A stretch of 64,000 nucleotides of DNA from Thiobacillus sp. (GCA_016124745.1 WGNC01000010.1:62001-126000); one strand, 5' to 3'; shown: positions 1-9,717, counted from the stretch's first letter. A program made the numbers and translations. The notes: generated by a model not told the origin, from the letters alone.

Positions 1-588
1 ACGCTGGCGTGCGGCCGCGACGTGACGATCGACGTCAACTGCGTGTTCGAAGGTCTTGTGGAATTGGGCGACGGCGTGCAAGTGGGCGCCAACTGCGTGC
101 TGCGCAATGTGCAGGTGGCGGCAGGCACGCGCATCGACGCCTTCACCCTGATCGACGAAGCCCGCATCGGCGAGGCCAACCGGCTTGGGCCCTTCTCGCG
201 GATTCGGCCGGGCACCGTGCTGGCGCGCGACGTCCACGTGGGCAACTTCGTCGAGATCAAGAACAGTCAGATTGACGAGGGCTCCAAGATCAACCACCTG
301 TCCTACGTCGGCGACACCACCATGGGCAAGAAGGTCAACATCGGGGCTGGCACCATCACCTGCAATTACGACGGCGCCCACAAGCACCGCACGGTGATCG
401 AGGACGAGGTCTTCGTCGGCTCCGACACCCAGCTGGTGGCGCCTGTGACCGTCGGTCGCGGCGCGACGCTGGGGGCCGGAACCACCTTGACCCGTGATGC
501 ACCCGCCGGCGAACTCACCCTGTCGCGGGCGAAGCAACTCACCATCAGCGGCTGGAAGCGGCCGGTCAAACAGAAAAGGGAAGGCTAA
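1..588 (+). CDS. glmU: GlmU C-terminal part (partial, 5' end outside window)
   Basis: This is the acetyltransferase half of bifunctional GlmU, which acetylates glucosamine-1-phosphate and then uridylylates it to UDP-GlcNAc for peptidoglycan and LPS. The frame is open from base 1 with no start, so the pyrophosphorylase half lies upstream of the window. The visible 195 residues show the hexapeptide repeats of a left-handed beta-helix and the family motifs [29 protein letters not shown] and [12 protein letters not shown]. The TAA stop lies 2 nt before glmS, so the two genes are probably co-transcribed and supply successive steps of one pathway. Confidence 0.97.
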   Translation, partial: TLACGRDVTIDVNCVFEGLVELGDGVQVGANCVLRNVQVAAGTRIDAFTLIDEARIGEANRLGPFSRIRPGTVLARDVHVGNFVEIKNSQIDEGSKINHLSYVGDTTMGKKVNIGAGTITCNYDGAHKHRTVIEDEVFVGSDTQLVAPVTVGRGATLGAGTTLTRDAPAGELTLSRAKQLTISGWKRPVKQKREG

Positions 589-590
589 TC

Positions 591-2420
591 ATGTGCGGCA
601 TTGTCGGCGCGGTTGCGCAGCGTAATGTTGTTCCCATCCTGCTCGAAGGCCTGCGGCGGCTGGAATACCGTGGCTACGACTCGGCCGGGCTTGTCACAAT
701 CAACGGCGGTCTGAAACGGGTACGCAGTATCGGCCGTGTCGCCTCTCTGGCGGAAACCTGTGCAGCACAACAGGTGCATGGCCACCTCGGCATCGCGCAC
801 ACGCGCTGGGCGACCCACGGGGCGCCTTCGGAGGCCAACGCGCACCCGCATGTCAGCGGCCATCTGTCGGTCGTTCACAACGGCATCATCGAAAACCACG
901 AAGCCTTGCGCATCCGGCTCAAGGCAGCTGGCTTTGTTTTCACTTCGGAAACCGACACCGAGGTCATCGCGCACCTGATCGCGCTGCATTACCGCCAGAG
1001 CAAGGACCTGCTCGCCGCCACCCGCGCCGCAGCGGCCGAACTCGAAGGTGCCTATGCCATCGGCGTGGTGAGCGAAGAGGCGCCCAACCAGCTGGTATGC
1101 GCCCGCAAGGGCAGCCCGCTGTTGATCGGGCTGGGCATCGAGGAAAACTTCATCGCCTCCGATGTCTCGGCCCTGCTGCCGGTGACCCAGCGCGTGATGT
1201 ATCTGGAAGAAGGCGACGTGGCGGATATCGGCCTGCTGTCGGTGACTGTCTACGACGCCAGCGGCAACCGGGTCGACCGCAGTGTGCATATCTCCGAACT
1301 GTCGGCCGACATGGCCGAGCTCGGCAATTATCGCCACTTCATGCAGAAGGAAATCCACGAGCAGCCACGCGCGCTGACCGACACGCTGCTCATCGCGGTG
1401 GCGCAGGATCACATCCAGCCCGAGTGGTTCGGCTTCGACGCCGCCGCAGTGCTGAGCAAGGTGAATGCGGTGACGTTCCTGGCCTGCGGCACCAGCTTCC
1501 ACGCGGCCAAAGTGGCCACCTACTGGCTGGAGGAAATTGCGGGCATTCCGGCGCACGCCGAAATCGCCAGCGAATACCGCTACCGAACCAGCGTACCCAA
1601 CCCGGACGCGCTCATCGTCACCATCTCGCAATCGGGCGAAACCGCCGACACGCTGGCGGCGCTGAACCACGCCAAGGCGCTCGGCCAGGACAAGACGCTG
1701 ACGATCTGCAATGTGCCGGAGTCCGCCCTCACTCGAGCGTCGCGGCTGAAGTTCCTGACCCGCGCCGGACCCGAAATCGGCGTCGCGTCGACCAAGGCCT
1801 TCACCACCCAGCTGGCCGGGCTATTCCTGCTGACGCTGGTGCCGGCAAAGCTGCGCGGCAATTTGACGCCCCTGCAGGAAACCGCCCATCTCACCGCGCT
1901 ACGTGGCTTGCCGAACAAGGTGCAGCAGGCCTTGGCCCTGGAGCCGCTGGTCGAAGCCTGGTCGCAGCGCTTCGCCAACAAGCACCATGCGCTGTTCCTC
2001 GGCCGTGGCGTGCATTATCCGATTGCACTCGAGGGCGCGCTGAAGCTGAAGGAGATTTCCTACATCCACGCCGAGGCCTATCCGGCGGGCGAACTCAAGC
2101 ACGGCCCGCTGGCGTTGGTCGACGAGGACATGCCGGTCATCACGATCGCGCCCAACGACCAGCTGATCGAGAAGCTGAAGTCGAACCTGCAGGAGGTCCG
2201 TGCGCGGGGCGGCGAGCTCTATGTATTTGCCGACGGCGACGTGCATATCGAGGAATCCGCCTACGTGCACGTGATCAGGCTGCCAGGCGGCCACAATGGC
2301 CCGCTGTCACCGATCCTGCACACGGTGCCGTTGCAGCTGCTGTCGTACCACGCAGCGTTGCAAAAGGGCACCGACGTCGACAAGCCGCGCAACCTAGCGA
2401 AATCCGTGACTGTCGAGTGA
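591..2420 (+). CDS. glmS: Glutamine-fructose-6-phosphate aminotransferase (isomerizing)
   Basis: GlmS converts fructose-6-phosphate and glutamine to glucosamine-6-phosphate and glutamate, the first committed step towards UDP-GlcNAc. The 609-residue length is normal. The N-terminus MCGIVGAV gives the catalytic Cys2 of the Ntn glutaminase domain, followed by [11 protein letters not shown]. The C-terminal half carries two SIS domains ([37 protein letters not shown]) and ends in the conserved form [11 protein letters not shown]. The start is fixed by Cys2 and by a purine-rich AAGGGAAGG just upstream. Directly follows glmU. Confidence 0.98.
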   Translation: MCGIVGAVAQRNVVPILLEGLRRLEYRGYDSAGLVTINGGLKRVRSIGRVASLAETCAAQQVHGHLGIAHTRWATHGAPSEANAHPHVSGHLSVVHNGIIENHEALRIRLKAAGFVFTSETDTEVIAHLIALHYRQSKDLLAATRAAAAELEGAYAIGVVSEEAPNQLVCARKGSPLLIGLGIEENFIASDVSALLPVTQRVMYLEEGDVADIGLLSVTVYDASGNRVDRSVHISELSADMAELGNYRHFMQKEIHEQPRALTDTLLIAVAQDHIQPEWFGFDAAAVLSKVNAVTFLACGTSFHAAKVATYWLEEIAGIPAHAEIASEYRYRTSVPNPDALIVTISQSGETADTLAALNHAKALGQDKTLTICNVPESALTRASRLKFLTRAGPEIGVASTKAFTTQLAGLFLLTLVPAKLRGNLTPLQETAHLTALRGLPNKVQQALALEPLVEAWSQRFANKHHALFLGRGVHYPIALEGALKLKEISYIHAEAYPAGELKHGPLALVDEDMPVITIAPNDQLIEKLKSNLQEVRARGGELYVFADGDVHIEESAYVHVIRLPGGHNGPLSPILHTVPLQLLSYHAALQKGTDVDKPRNLAKSVTVE

Positions 2421-2474
2421 GCGCAGGGGCGGTTGGGTTTGCCGGTGGTAAGAGGCAAATGAAAGTTGGGCCGA

Positions 2475-2783
2475 GACAAATAAATTTGGTTTGCCGCTTT
2501 TGGACAAACTTAACTGGACTGGCTCTTAACCGAGTTGCAACGCAAGGACAAATTAAGCTGGACTGCTCCGCTGTGTGCCGCAAAACGTGTGGGTGTCGCA
2601 GTCCCTGTCAACATATTGGCAGGGTCCGAATATTCCTGCGTCCTCTTCTGTCCGGTGCCGGCTGTCAAAAGCCGTGATGGCGCCGCGGAAATTCCGCTCG
2701 TCGCAAAAACAACGGGTTACTGGATCCGCGAACAAAGTTAGTTGGGCTGGATAAGGCGAACGGTCAGACAAAGCTGGATTGGG
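2475..2783 (+). repeat. Five degenerate 20-bp direct repeats, possible insertion-sequence end
   Basis: Copies of a unit near GACAAANTTAANTGGACTGG start at 2475, 2503, 2547, 2731 and 2767, all in the same orientation. They lie in the 420-nt stretch after glmS, where no convincing gene is seen. Multiple short terminal repeats of this sort occur at the ends of IS21-type elements, but no transposase remains. The identification as an IS end is inference; the repetition itself is read directly from the bases. Confidence 0.45.
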
Positions 2784-2841
2784 TCTCGTCCAGTGGGGGT
2801 CGGACTTGAAGCCCACAGCACAGCCCGCTCCTGGAGCCTGT

Positions 2842-3096
2842 TCAGGCTTTCCTCTCGACCTTCGAACGAGCCTCGGGCAAAGGCCCGATGTCAACTTTCT
2901 CCACACCCAATGCGCGCATGCACATGATGAAGAAGGCAAAGGAGAAGGTCCCTCGTGACACCTTGTTCACGATCGACCGTTCCGTTTCCGCCGCTATTCC
3001 AGCTGCCCGAAGCCGCTGAATAAGCGGGCTATACGCAAGATCGCGCCGGGCCAGCTCAGACTTGAGAATGCGCCTGAGCCATGAGCAACGGCACAC
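2842..3096 (-). CDS. DUF6471-like small protein
   Basis: An 84-residue protein with a GTG start; an in-frame TGA lies eight codons upstream, which limits its length. The stretch RRILKSELARRDLAYSPLIQ, then ETERSIVNKVSRGTFSFAFF and the ALGVEKVDI segment match my memory of the DUF6471 family, small helical proteins with a helix-turn-helix look and no assigned function. It sits alone between repeat debris and the decayed end of the DUF1254 array, in an accessory setting. No good ribosome binding site is visible. The function is unknown and a DNA-binding role is only a guess. Confidence 0.6.
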   Translation of the reverse strand: MCRCSWLRRILKSELARRDLAYSPLIQRLRAAGIAAETERSIVNKVSRGTFSFAFFIMCMRALGVEKVDIGPLPEARSKVERKA

Positions 3097-3169
3097 GCGA
3101 ATCGAGGCCGAGCGTCACGCTGTCACCATGGGTGAACGATTTACTCTGGGAAGCACTGCCGCTGCAGTA

Positions 3170-3355
3170 TTAGCCCTGTATCGGCAATGACCAGCCCGGC
3201 GTTGCCGGGACCGCGGCGAAGCTCGCGTACTGACCCGAGAACCAGAACGGTACCCCGCCCTGGTCGGCTGAAGCCGAAAGCGGAAGCAACGCAAGCGCCG
3301 CGGCGATCGCAAGGCGTTGCGGGTGGGTCGATGATGGCCCCGCCGAGCCGGCCAT
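3170..3355 (-). pseudogene. 5' fragment of an exported porin-like protein (PF13557-type)
   Basis: The reading begins with an ATG and a signal peptide (LAIAAALALLPLSASA) and continues QGGVPFWFSGQYASFAAVPA, then TPGWSLP, where it hits a stop. This resembles the mature N-terminus of the 'transporter/phenol MetA degradation' outer-membrane beta-barrel family, which should run for about 200 more residues. It starts 11 nt after the stop of the DUF1214 fragment, in the place such a gene would occupy in an operon with DUF1254 genes. I read it as a truncated remnant. Family assignment is from memory of the motif. Confidence 0.5.
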
Positions 3356-3366
3356 TTCGAATCTTG

Positions 3367-3540
3367 TTACTTCTGCAACTCGAACTCACCCGGTTTCCAG
3401 GTCTTGTCGAACCAACTCTTCTCGGGGCCGTACATTCTCAGAACCACGTTCCAGCCCTTGCCCGGCGCGGTTTCAACCCAGTTGGATGCCTTGCCAGCCG
3501 GCGGATTGAGACCGAAATACACGTCGATCGCGCCATGCTC
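3367..3540 (-). pseudogene. 3' fragment of a DUF1254/DUF1214 protein
   Basis: Minus-strand translation gives about 57 residues ending PEKSWFDKTWKPGEFELQK and a TAA. This is nearly the same as the C-terminus of the intact protein at 6669-8192 (PEKSWFDKTWRPGELELVQ), including NWVETAPGKGWN before it. Only the end of the DUF1214 domain remains. The fragment abuts the stop of the next intact paralogue at 3539, so most of the gene was lost by deletion or recombination at that point. Confidence 0.85.
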
Positions 3541-5053
3541 AATTCTTGACGCGCTGTACTAAAGGTGGCTTCCACGTTCCGTTCAGCGCTTTCTCCTCCG
3601 GCCAGTAGAGACGCATGACAAGATAGATTGGGCCGTCCGGGGCCGGCAGCCAGTTCGCTTTCTGGTCAGGGTCGGTCGGTTCGGCATGCTGAACATAAAG
3701 CGTCAGCGACCCGTCGCTGTTCTTCTTGAGGTCCGGCAGCATCGGCGAATTGACCAGGTAGCGGTCGATCGAGTTGGCGACGAGAAGCTGCGTCTTGCCG
3801 TCATACATCGTGATCGACCAGAAGGCGTTCACCGGCGGCAGCTCGCCATCCTTGAAGGTGATGGTGTAGGTCGCCTTGCTGCCGTCCAGCGGCTGACCGT
3901 CCTGATCAACCTTGGTTGCCGGATAAAGCGCCTCGGCGGAATCGTTTCCATAGATACCTGCAACCGCAGCAACCGAGCGGATCATGTAGTTTTCGCCAAG
4001 CATTTCCCGGCTGCCGAACAGGCCCGTGCTGATCTGCCAGCCGTTCACGTTCTTGCCAAAACCCTTGACCTGCTTTGCGACCTCCACGGTCCCGGCCTTG
4101 ATGCCTTCCGCCAGCGCTGACTTGGCCTCATCCGACCAGCCGTCCGTCGAGAATGGCTTGCCGGCCTCTATGCCGATGCTGGCGAATTTCTCACGCAGGG
4201 GAGCTTCGACGGCGGCCGGGCCGATCGGTGGCGCGAACTGCAGCACGAAACTGAGGTACGAGAACGGGTCCATCTTGGCGATGGCGGCGTCGAACTTGGG
4301 CCAGTCCTTGTTCGACAGTACGGTCGACGCTGGCTCGCCGAGAACTTTCGAGAGGGTCTCGAACTTCGGCCACTCGACCTTTGGGGCAGCTGCGGGTGCG
4401 GTCGTTCCAAGGAACGCGGAGAGGGGCTTCAAACTGTACTTTGCCTGGATCGCCCGGACGTTTTCGATGTCATCAGCGTTGAACAACTGTGTGCGAAAGA
4501 CCGCAAAGGCAAACTGCGACCCCGAGGTGATGACCTTGTCGACACCGGCAGGTGTCTTACCGGTCCAGTCCGGTCCGGCGACGGCGTAGCACCCGCCGCC
4601 ATTTCCGGTGGTGCGACTGCCGAGATACCCGAAGTTGTAAGTGTAAAGCGACGTCAGCATCACCGAGTAGTAGCGATTCTTCTCGATCTTGGGGATGCAG
4701 ATCACCATCGGCTCGGCGCGCAGGTCCATCCAGGCGAAGGAATAGGGCGTGTCGGCATTCGGGGTGACGACCCCGGTATCGGCTGGTGTGAAGGTGCGGG
4801 CTTCGTTGAAAAGCTGGTTGATCGGGGCCTTGAAGTTCGGCGACTTCGGGTCGATTGCGAAGCCATACATGACGCCGTAGCCCATCACGACAGGCAGGCC
4901 ATAAACAAGCGCTTCCTGCGCGATCTCCCTGATCTCGCCGGGCGAGGGGAGATCTTTTGCGTGAGCGGCCGCCGGGGCGGCCCAGACATTGGACATCCCC
5001 GTGAAAGCGAATGCCGCGAGTGCAAGCGTTGTGACAAACCGATGACATTTCAT
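3539..5053 (-). CDS. Exported DUF1254/DUF1214 protein, type A copy 1
   Basis: A 504-residue protein. I use the ATG at 5053 because AAAGGAGA precedes it and a signal peptide follows (FVTTLALAAFAFTGM, Ala-rich cleavage region). The DUF1254 domain lies around residues 50-190 (PNADTPYSFAWMDLRAEP, YLGSRTTGNGGG, FRTQLFNADDIENV) and DUF1214 in the last ~120 residues (PPVNAFWSITMYDG, ANWLPAPDGPIYLVMRLYWP). The biochemical role of the family is not established; the protein should be periplasmic. It belongs with the copy at 8296 and the fragment at 11006 by its LYWP..W.PP ending. It is last in a run of four same-strand paralogues and ends against a broken fifth. Confidence 0.9.
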   Translation of the reverse strand: MKCHRFVTTLALAAFAFTGMSNVWAAPAAAHAKDLPSPGEIREIAQEALVYGLPVVMGYGVMYGFAIDPKSPNFKAPINQLFNEARTFTPADTGVVTPNADTPYSFAWMDLRAEPMVICIPKIEKNRYYSVMLTSLYTYNFGYLGSRTTGNGGGCYAVAGPDWTGKTPAGVDKVITSGSQFAFAVFRTQLFNADDIENVRAIQAKYSLKPLSAFLGTTAPAAAPKVEWPKFETLSKVLGEPASTVLSNKDWPKFDAAIAKMDPFSYLSFVLQFAPPIGPAAVEAPLREKFASIGIEAGKPFSTDGWSDEAKSALAEGIKAGTVEVAKQVKGFGKNVNGWQISTGLFGSREMLGENYMIRSVAAVAGIYGNDSAEALYPATKVDQDGQPLDGSKATYTITFKDGELPPVNAFWSITMYDGKTQLLVANSIDRYLVNSPMLPDLKKNSDGSLTLYVQHAEPTDPDQKANWLPAPDGPIYLVMRLYWPEEKALNGTWKPPLVQRVKN

Positions 5054-5112
5054 GGTTGCAGTCTCCTTTGGTTTTTCCGAATGTGTGGGCGAGTCATGAA
5101 TGAGGTGCGTGC

Positions 5113-6642
5113 CTATTTGGCCGGTTCCAGATCGCCAGGCCGCCAGCTCTGGTTGAACCACGGCTCCAGCGGTCCATACAGCCGCAATGCGGCGTTGTAG
5201 CCCTTGCCGGGCATGGTTTGCACCCAGTTCTTTTCATGGCCTGCCGGCGCCTTGGGTCCAAACCAGACGGTGACCCCGCCGTCCGCGTTCATCTTGATGC
5301 CCGGAAGTGTACTGTCGATTCCGGCCAGTTTCTGATCGGTCGGGAGCATCGAACGGGTCTGGTTGTCATACACGCTGAACGACCAGAAATCCTTCGCCGG
5401 GATCGGTCCGGGCAAGGTCACCTTGTAGGTGCGGCCACCCTCCAGGTAGTGCCCGTTCGTGTCGCGCACGGTGATTGCGTAGGCGGAACCGGAGCCCGGC
5501 TTGGCAAAACTCATCGACGGGGTGATGCCCGTTGCGTAGAAGAAGAACATCGTGCGCGCGTCGAGCAGACGCTCAGCACCGTTGAGAAACAGGTAGCTGT
5601 TGCCTACGAATGGCGAAAACCACTTCCGGTCGGAGAACAGTGGGGCTTGCGGATCCCGCGAGGCAAAAAAATCCGAGCGGGCAATGGCATTGCCCACGGC
5701 CACCGAGTCGGTCAGGATCTTTCTCATCCGTGCGTCGGGTGCGAATGGCTGTCCTTTGCGTATGCCAATCGCCGCGTACAAGCCCACGGTATCCGCATCG
5801 ACCCAGTCCGCCGGCTCGTTCTGGACGACATCGTTCAACTCCTCATAGAAGCTGAAGTCGTTGGCGCTGATCGTGTTGAACTTCATTCCCGATGTGTTGA
5901 TGAAGTTTGTGGCCGGCGGATTGGTGGCTTCGGACAACGGGAACACGGCTGCCTTGGCTTTGACCCCCGCCACCGCCGCCGCGATGTCGCCCTTCTCGAC
6001 GAACGCGCGATAGAAGATCAGCAGACGATTGCTGCGCGGCCGCTCGACGTGATAGCCCGTCGTCGGAATGGTTTCCTTGTGGCCCGGCGGAACGAACAGG
6101 TAGTCACCGCCTGCTCCCTTGTCCGGGCCGGTCATCCCGACGTCGGTCACCCAGCGAAAATCGGCGTCATCCACCGGGCCAAGTACCCGCGGCGGTATCC
6201 GCACAACCACCGGCCCATCCGTCAGGTCGAGGCAGAAGTAGGCGTAGACGGTGGTGCTGTTGGCGGTCAGGAACAGCGAGCGGGCATCCATCAACTGCTC
6301 GGTCATGCCGATGTCGCGGTTGGGCTTGATGCCCACCGACTCGAAGCCCTTGCACAACGCATATACCGATGTGGCTGACATGCCCTTGAGGAAAGCTTCG
6401 GTCCCCCGCTGGAAGTCCAGTTGATCGTAGGCCAGCTGCACGGTCCCGGCATCAGGCGCGCCGTCCTTGAAGTGCAGCGCGCCGATGCGGGTCGTGACCG
6501 TATCCGGCGTGGTGATCTTCGCCGGAATATCGGGAGCGTATTCCGGTTCAGCAGCTGCTGGCGACTGGGCACTTGCCGCAATACTGATCGATACCAAGGT
6601 CGCCGCTGTGAACACACGTATTGAAAGGCGTCTTTTGTCCAT
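5113..6642 (-). CDS. Exported DUF1254/DUF1214 protein, type B copy 1
   Basis: A 509-residue protein with a signal peptide (FTAATLVSISIAASAQ). The start is supported by CTGGAG upstream. DUF1254 occupies roughly residues 60-200 (RGTEAFLKGMSATSVYALC, DARSLFLTANSTTVYAYFC) and DUF1214 the C-terminal quarter (PAKDFWSFSVYDNQTRSML, NWVQTMPGKGYN). The type B ending ...LRLYGPLEPWFNQSWRPGDLE is shared with the gene at 6669. The gap to that gene is only 26 nt, so the two are probably co-transcribed. Function unknown; periplasmic location inferred. Confidence 0.9.
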   Translation of the reverse strand: MDKRRLSIRVFTAATLVSISIAASAQSPAAAEPEYAPDIPAKITTPDTVTTRIGALHFKDGAPDAGTVQLAYDQLDFQRGTEAFLKGMSATSVYALCKGFESVGIKPNRDIGMTEQLMDARSLFLTANSTTVYAYFCLDLTDGPVVVRIPPRVLGPVDDADFRWVTDVGMTGPDKGAGGDYLFVPPGHKETIPTTGYHVERPRSNRLLIFYRAFVEKGDIAAAVAGVKAKAAVFPLSEATNPPATNFINTSGMKFNTISANDFSFYEELNDVVQNEPADWVDADTVGLYAAIGIRKGQPFAPDARMRKILTDSVAVGNAIARSDFFASRDPQAPLFSDRKWFSPFVGNSYLFLNGAERLLDARTMFFFYATGITPSMSFAKPGSGSAYAITVRDTNGHYLEGGRTYKVTLPGPIPAKDFWSFSVYDNQTRSMLPTDQKLAGIDSTLPGIKMNADGGVTVWFGPKAPAGHEKNWVQTMPGKGYNAALRLYGPLEPWFNQSWRPGDLEPAK

Positions 6643-6668
6643 CTGAATCTCCAGAGTAAAAGTGACAG

Positions 6669-8192
6669 CTACTGCACCAGCTCAAGCTCACCCGGCCTCC
6701 AGGTCTTGTCGAACCAGCTCTTCTCGGGTCCATACAGGCGCAGCAGCACGCTCCAGCCCCTGCCGGGAACGGTCTGGACCCAGTTTTTTTCATGCCCATT
6801 GGGGGCCGTCGGGCCGAACCAGACATCCACCGAACCATCGGCATTGATGACGATGTCCTTGTCTTTGCTGCCGATGCTCGGGAACTGCTGGTCGGTCTGC
6901 AGCATCGAGCGGCTCTGGTTGTCATAGGCGACGAAGGACCAGAAGTCCTTGGCCGGGATGTTCGGCGGCAGCCGGATCTTGTAGGTCTTGGCACCTTCCA
7001 GCGGCATGCCCTTGGAATCGGTGGTCGCCATCACGTACTGCGAGCCGATGCCCACCATCTCGAAGGCCATCGCCGGGGTGATGCCGGTGTAGTTGTAGTG
7101 GAACAGCACGCGTGCCGCCAGGTTGCGTACGCCCGGTTGCGACAGGAACTGGTAGCTGCCGCCGACAAAGGTGAAGAACCATGCGCTGCCCGGGCTCAGG
7201 TAGGCCTCCTTCATCCGCGGCTTGAAGGCGATGGTGCGCGCGGTGGCATTGCCCACGTCCACGGCTTCGGTGAGCGTCTTCTTCAGCTTGTCGTCCGGAG
7301 CGAAGACCTTGCCCTTCTCGATGCCGATGGCGGCGAGCATGCCGAGGATCTCCGCGCTGTAGGCCTCGTTCGGCTCGGCCTGGACGATTTCGTCGATGTC
7401 AGTGAAGAAGCTGAAATCGTTGCCGCCGATGGTGTTGAAGTACTTGCCGGACACATCGATGAATTTCATCGGCGGCGGGTTCTTGACGTCGGCAAGCGGG
7501 TAAACCTTGGCGAACTTCTTGGTGTTCTCGACCGCGCTCGCGGTGCTGCCGTCCTTGATGAAGCCACGCCAGAAATACAGGTTCTGGTAAGTCTGTGAGC
7601 GCATCACGAAGTAGCCCTTCGGCACGCTGCCCTTGTAGCCCGGCGGCAGCAGCAGGTACTTGCCGCCCTTGCCCCTGTCGGGGCCGGCGTTGCCGATGTC
7701 GCCGACGTAGCGGAACCAGTGGTCGTTGACGATGCCCAGGATATCGGGTGGTGACTCGATCACCAGTGGGCCGTCCTTCAGGTCCAGCCACATCATGCTG
7801 TAGATGCTTTCGGTGTTGGCGGTGAGGAACAGCGACCTGGAGTCCATCAGCTGCTCCATGATCAAGACTGTGTGGTTGTCTCCACCCATGCTCTTGATGC
7901 CCCGGCCGGCCGCATGGACCGACGCACCCGGCAAGGCGTAGAGGAAAGCTTCCACGCCATGCATGAAGTCCAGATGCTCATAGAGCTTGTCGGCCGTGCT
8001 GTCGGTTGGGTAGCCCTGCGGAAATTCGAGGGTGCCGAGCCGGCTTTCGATCCTGGCGGGCGTCGTGATCTTCTCCGGGATCGGCGTCGTCATCTTCATT
8101 TTCGGGCTCGTCTGGGCCCATACGCCTGTAGCGAACAACAGGCCGGCGATGACAGCGCTGGTCAGGCTGAGAGTGGGGGAGAACGTTTTCAT
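6669..8192 (-). CDS. Exported DUF1254/DUF1214 protein, type B copy 2
   Basis: A 507-residue protein with signal peptide LTSAVIAGLLFATGVWAQ and AGGAG before the ATG. Its domain order equals that of its downstream neighbour: DUF1254 (DSRSLFLTANTESIYSMMW, GGKYLLLPPGYKG) then DUF1214 (PAKDFWSFVAYDNQSRSML, NWVQTVPGRGWS). Its C-terminus is almost the same as the 3367-3540 fragment, so that fragment is the remnant of a close type B copy. A strong hairpin separates it from the type A gene upstream. Function unknown. Confidence 0.9.
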   Translation of the reverse strand: MKTFSPTLSLTSAVIAGLLFATGVWAQTSPKMKMTTPIPEKITTPARIESRLGTLEFPQGYPTDSTADKLYEHLDFMHGVEAFLYALPGASVHAAGRGIKSMGGDNHTVLIMEQLMDSRSLFLTANTESIYSMMWLDLKDGPLVIESPPDILGIVNDHWFRYVGDIGNAGPDRGKGGKYLLLPPGYKGSVPKGYFVMRSQTYQNLYFWRGFIKDGSTASAVENTKKFAKVYPLADVKNPPPMKFIDVSGKYFNTIGGNDFSFFTDIDEIVQAEPNEAYSAEILGMLAAIGIEKGKVFAPDDKLKKTLTEAVDVGNATARTIAFKPRMKEAYLSPGSAWFFTFVGGSYQFLSQPGVRNLAARVLFHYNYTGITPAMAFEMVGIGSQYVMATTDSKGMPLEGAKTYKIRLPPNIPAKDFWSFVAYDNQSRSMLQTDQQFPSIGSKDKDIVINADGSVDVWFGPTAPNGHEKNWVQTVPGRGWSVLLRLYGPEKSWFDKTWRPGELELVQ

Positions 8193-8232
8193 GGGAACTG
8201 CTCCTGTCTAACACTATTGCATGTATGTGTGC

Positions 8233-8264
8233 GCTGCCCCGGATGGTTCACGATCCGGGGCAGC
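8233..8264 (-). terminator. Perfect 12-bp hairpin between two array genes
   Basis: GCTGCCCCGGAT and ATCCGGGGCAGC pair perfectly around an 8-nt loop, in the 103-nt gap between the DUF1254 genes at 8296 and 6669. No T-run follows on the minus strand, so it may be a partial terminator, an mRNA-processing or stabilising stem inside the operon, or an operator. Confidence 0.6.
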
Positions 8265-8295
8265 CTGAACGTAAGGGTCGATTACCAGACCCGTT

Positions 8296-9717
8296 TCACT
8301 CAGCCTTGATCATCTGTGGATGAGTCCACGAACCATCCAGCGCGGCTTCCTTGGGCCAATAGAGCCGCATGATTACCCAAAACGGGCCCTTGGGTGCAGG
8401 CAACCAGTTCGCTTCCCTGTTTTTTCCGGGAGACTCGTTCTGGAAGTAGAGGGTGATGCCACCGTCGGCATCCTTCACGAATTGCGACAGCATCGTCGAA
8501 TTCAGAAGGTAGCGGTTGAGCGGATTGGCCACCAGCAGACTGGAAGGCAACTCGTACATCGTCAATGACCAGAAGGCATTTACCGGTGGAAGTTCGCCCG
8601 CCGGGAATGTCAGGGTATAGCGATTCGCGCCGTTCAGTTTTTCGCCTCTGGAATCAACCGCAAGAACCGGATAGATCGCCTCCTCTTTGGCGTTGCCGTA
8701 GATGCCAGTTGTGCCAAGCCAGCGGTACAGGTAATTGTCCCCCAGGAATTCGCGGCTGCCGAAGACATCACCCGAGGTGATCTTGCCTTCGTCCATCTGC
8801 TTAACGACTCCGGCAAAAGCTTTCCAGGCGTCCGCGCGACCCTGCTCAATGGCCGTTTTCATTTCAGGTGAGAGCGTGGCCGGGTCGAAGGTTTTGCCAC
8901 CCTCGATACCGATCCTGGCAAAGCGTTCCCTGAGGGCCTTCTCGCTCGGCACCACCGGGCTGTATGTCAGCACGAAGTTCATGATGTTGAAGAACTCCAG
9001 TGACGTCTTCAGCTCGGCCTTGGTAAGTGGCTTGATGAAATCCACGGCCGGTGCAGCCGGTGGAGAAGCTGTGCCCAGGAACGCGGACAGCGGCTGCATC
9101 TTGTACTGCGCCTGGATCTTCTCGACGTTGCCGATGTCGTCCGGATTGAACAACTGCGTGCGTATCACCAGAACACCGAAATCTGTATCGGAAACATACA
9201 CCTTCTTGATGCCTTCGGGCGTCTCGTCTTTCCAGCCCGGCCCGACCACCATGATATTGCCGGCATCATTGCCCGTGGTTCTCGACCCCGCGTAGCCGAT
9301 GATGTAATTGTAGGCATCCCAGATCTCGACATCGTAGTAGCGCTTCTTCTCGATCGCCGGCAAGGAAAGCACGATCGGCTCGGCGCGCAGGTCCAGTCCC
9401 GCCCAGGAATACGGCGTGTCCGAATTGGGCGTCTGAACCGACGTATCGGCCGGCGTGAAGACTCTGTTAATGTTCCTGAGATTGTTCCAGGGCGCCTTGA
9501 AATTGGGATCGTCCTTGTCCACGTAGTAGGCGTACGAGATGATGTAGTTGTCCACCAGCGGGTAGCCGTAGATGTACGCTTCCTTGGCAATGGCGCGGGC
9601 TTCGGCTGGCGTGACAGCGGGTGCAGCACTGGCGCTGGTCGCCCCGGCCAGCAGCATGGCCAGCGCAAACACGCTAGCCATGGCCAATTTGAAGATGGTG
9701 TGAAGGAATGTTTTCAT
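8296..9717 (-). CDS. Exported DUF1254/DUF1214 protein, type A copy 2
   Basis: A 473-residue protein, first of the intact array after its regulator. I place the start at 9717 because AGGAGT lies just upstream and a signal peptide follows (LAMASVFALAMLLAGATSA). DUF1254 signatures are PNSDTPYSWAGLDLRAEP, YAGSRTTGNDAG and IRTQLFNPDDIGNV; DUF1214 signatures are PPVNAFWSLTMYELP and ANWLPAPKGPFWVIMRLYWP. The 262 nt ahead of it hold the AraC gene's 3' end and repeated CAGACACCCAA motifs that could be regulator sites. Function unknown. Confidence 0.9.
   Translation of the reverse strand: MKTFLHTIFKLAMASVFALAMLLAGATSASAAPAVTPAEARAIAKEAYIYGYPLVDNYIISYAYYVDKDDPNFKAPWNNLRNINRVFTPADTSVQTPNSDTPYSWAGLDLRAEPIVLSLPAIEKKRYYDVEIWDAYNYIIGYAGSRTTGNDAGNIMVVGPGWKDETPEGIKKVYVSDTDFGVLVIRTQLFNPDDIGNVEKIQAQYKMQPLSAFLGTASPPAAPAVDFIKPLTKAELKTSLEFFNIMNFVLTYSPVVPSEKALRERFARIGIEGGKTFDPATLSPEMKTAIEQGRADAWKAFAGVVKQMDEGKITSGDVFGSREFLGDNYLYRWLGTTGIYGNAKEEAIYPVLAVDSRGEKLNGANRYTLTFPAGELPPVNAFWSLTMYELPSSLLVANPLNRYLLNSTMLSQFVKDADGGITLYFQNESPGKNREANWLPAPKGPFWVIMRLYWPKEAALDGSWTHPQMIKAE

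Noticed and set aside
2553-2939. A 128-codon minus-strand reading after glmS
   Set aside because: No family resemblance, biased composition, and it overlaps the DUF6471 gene and the repeat units.
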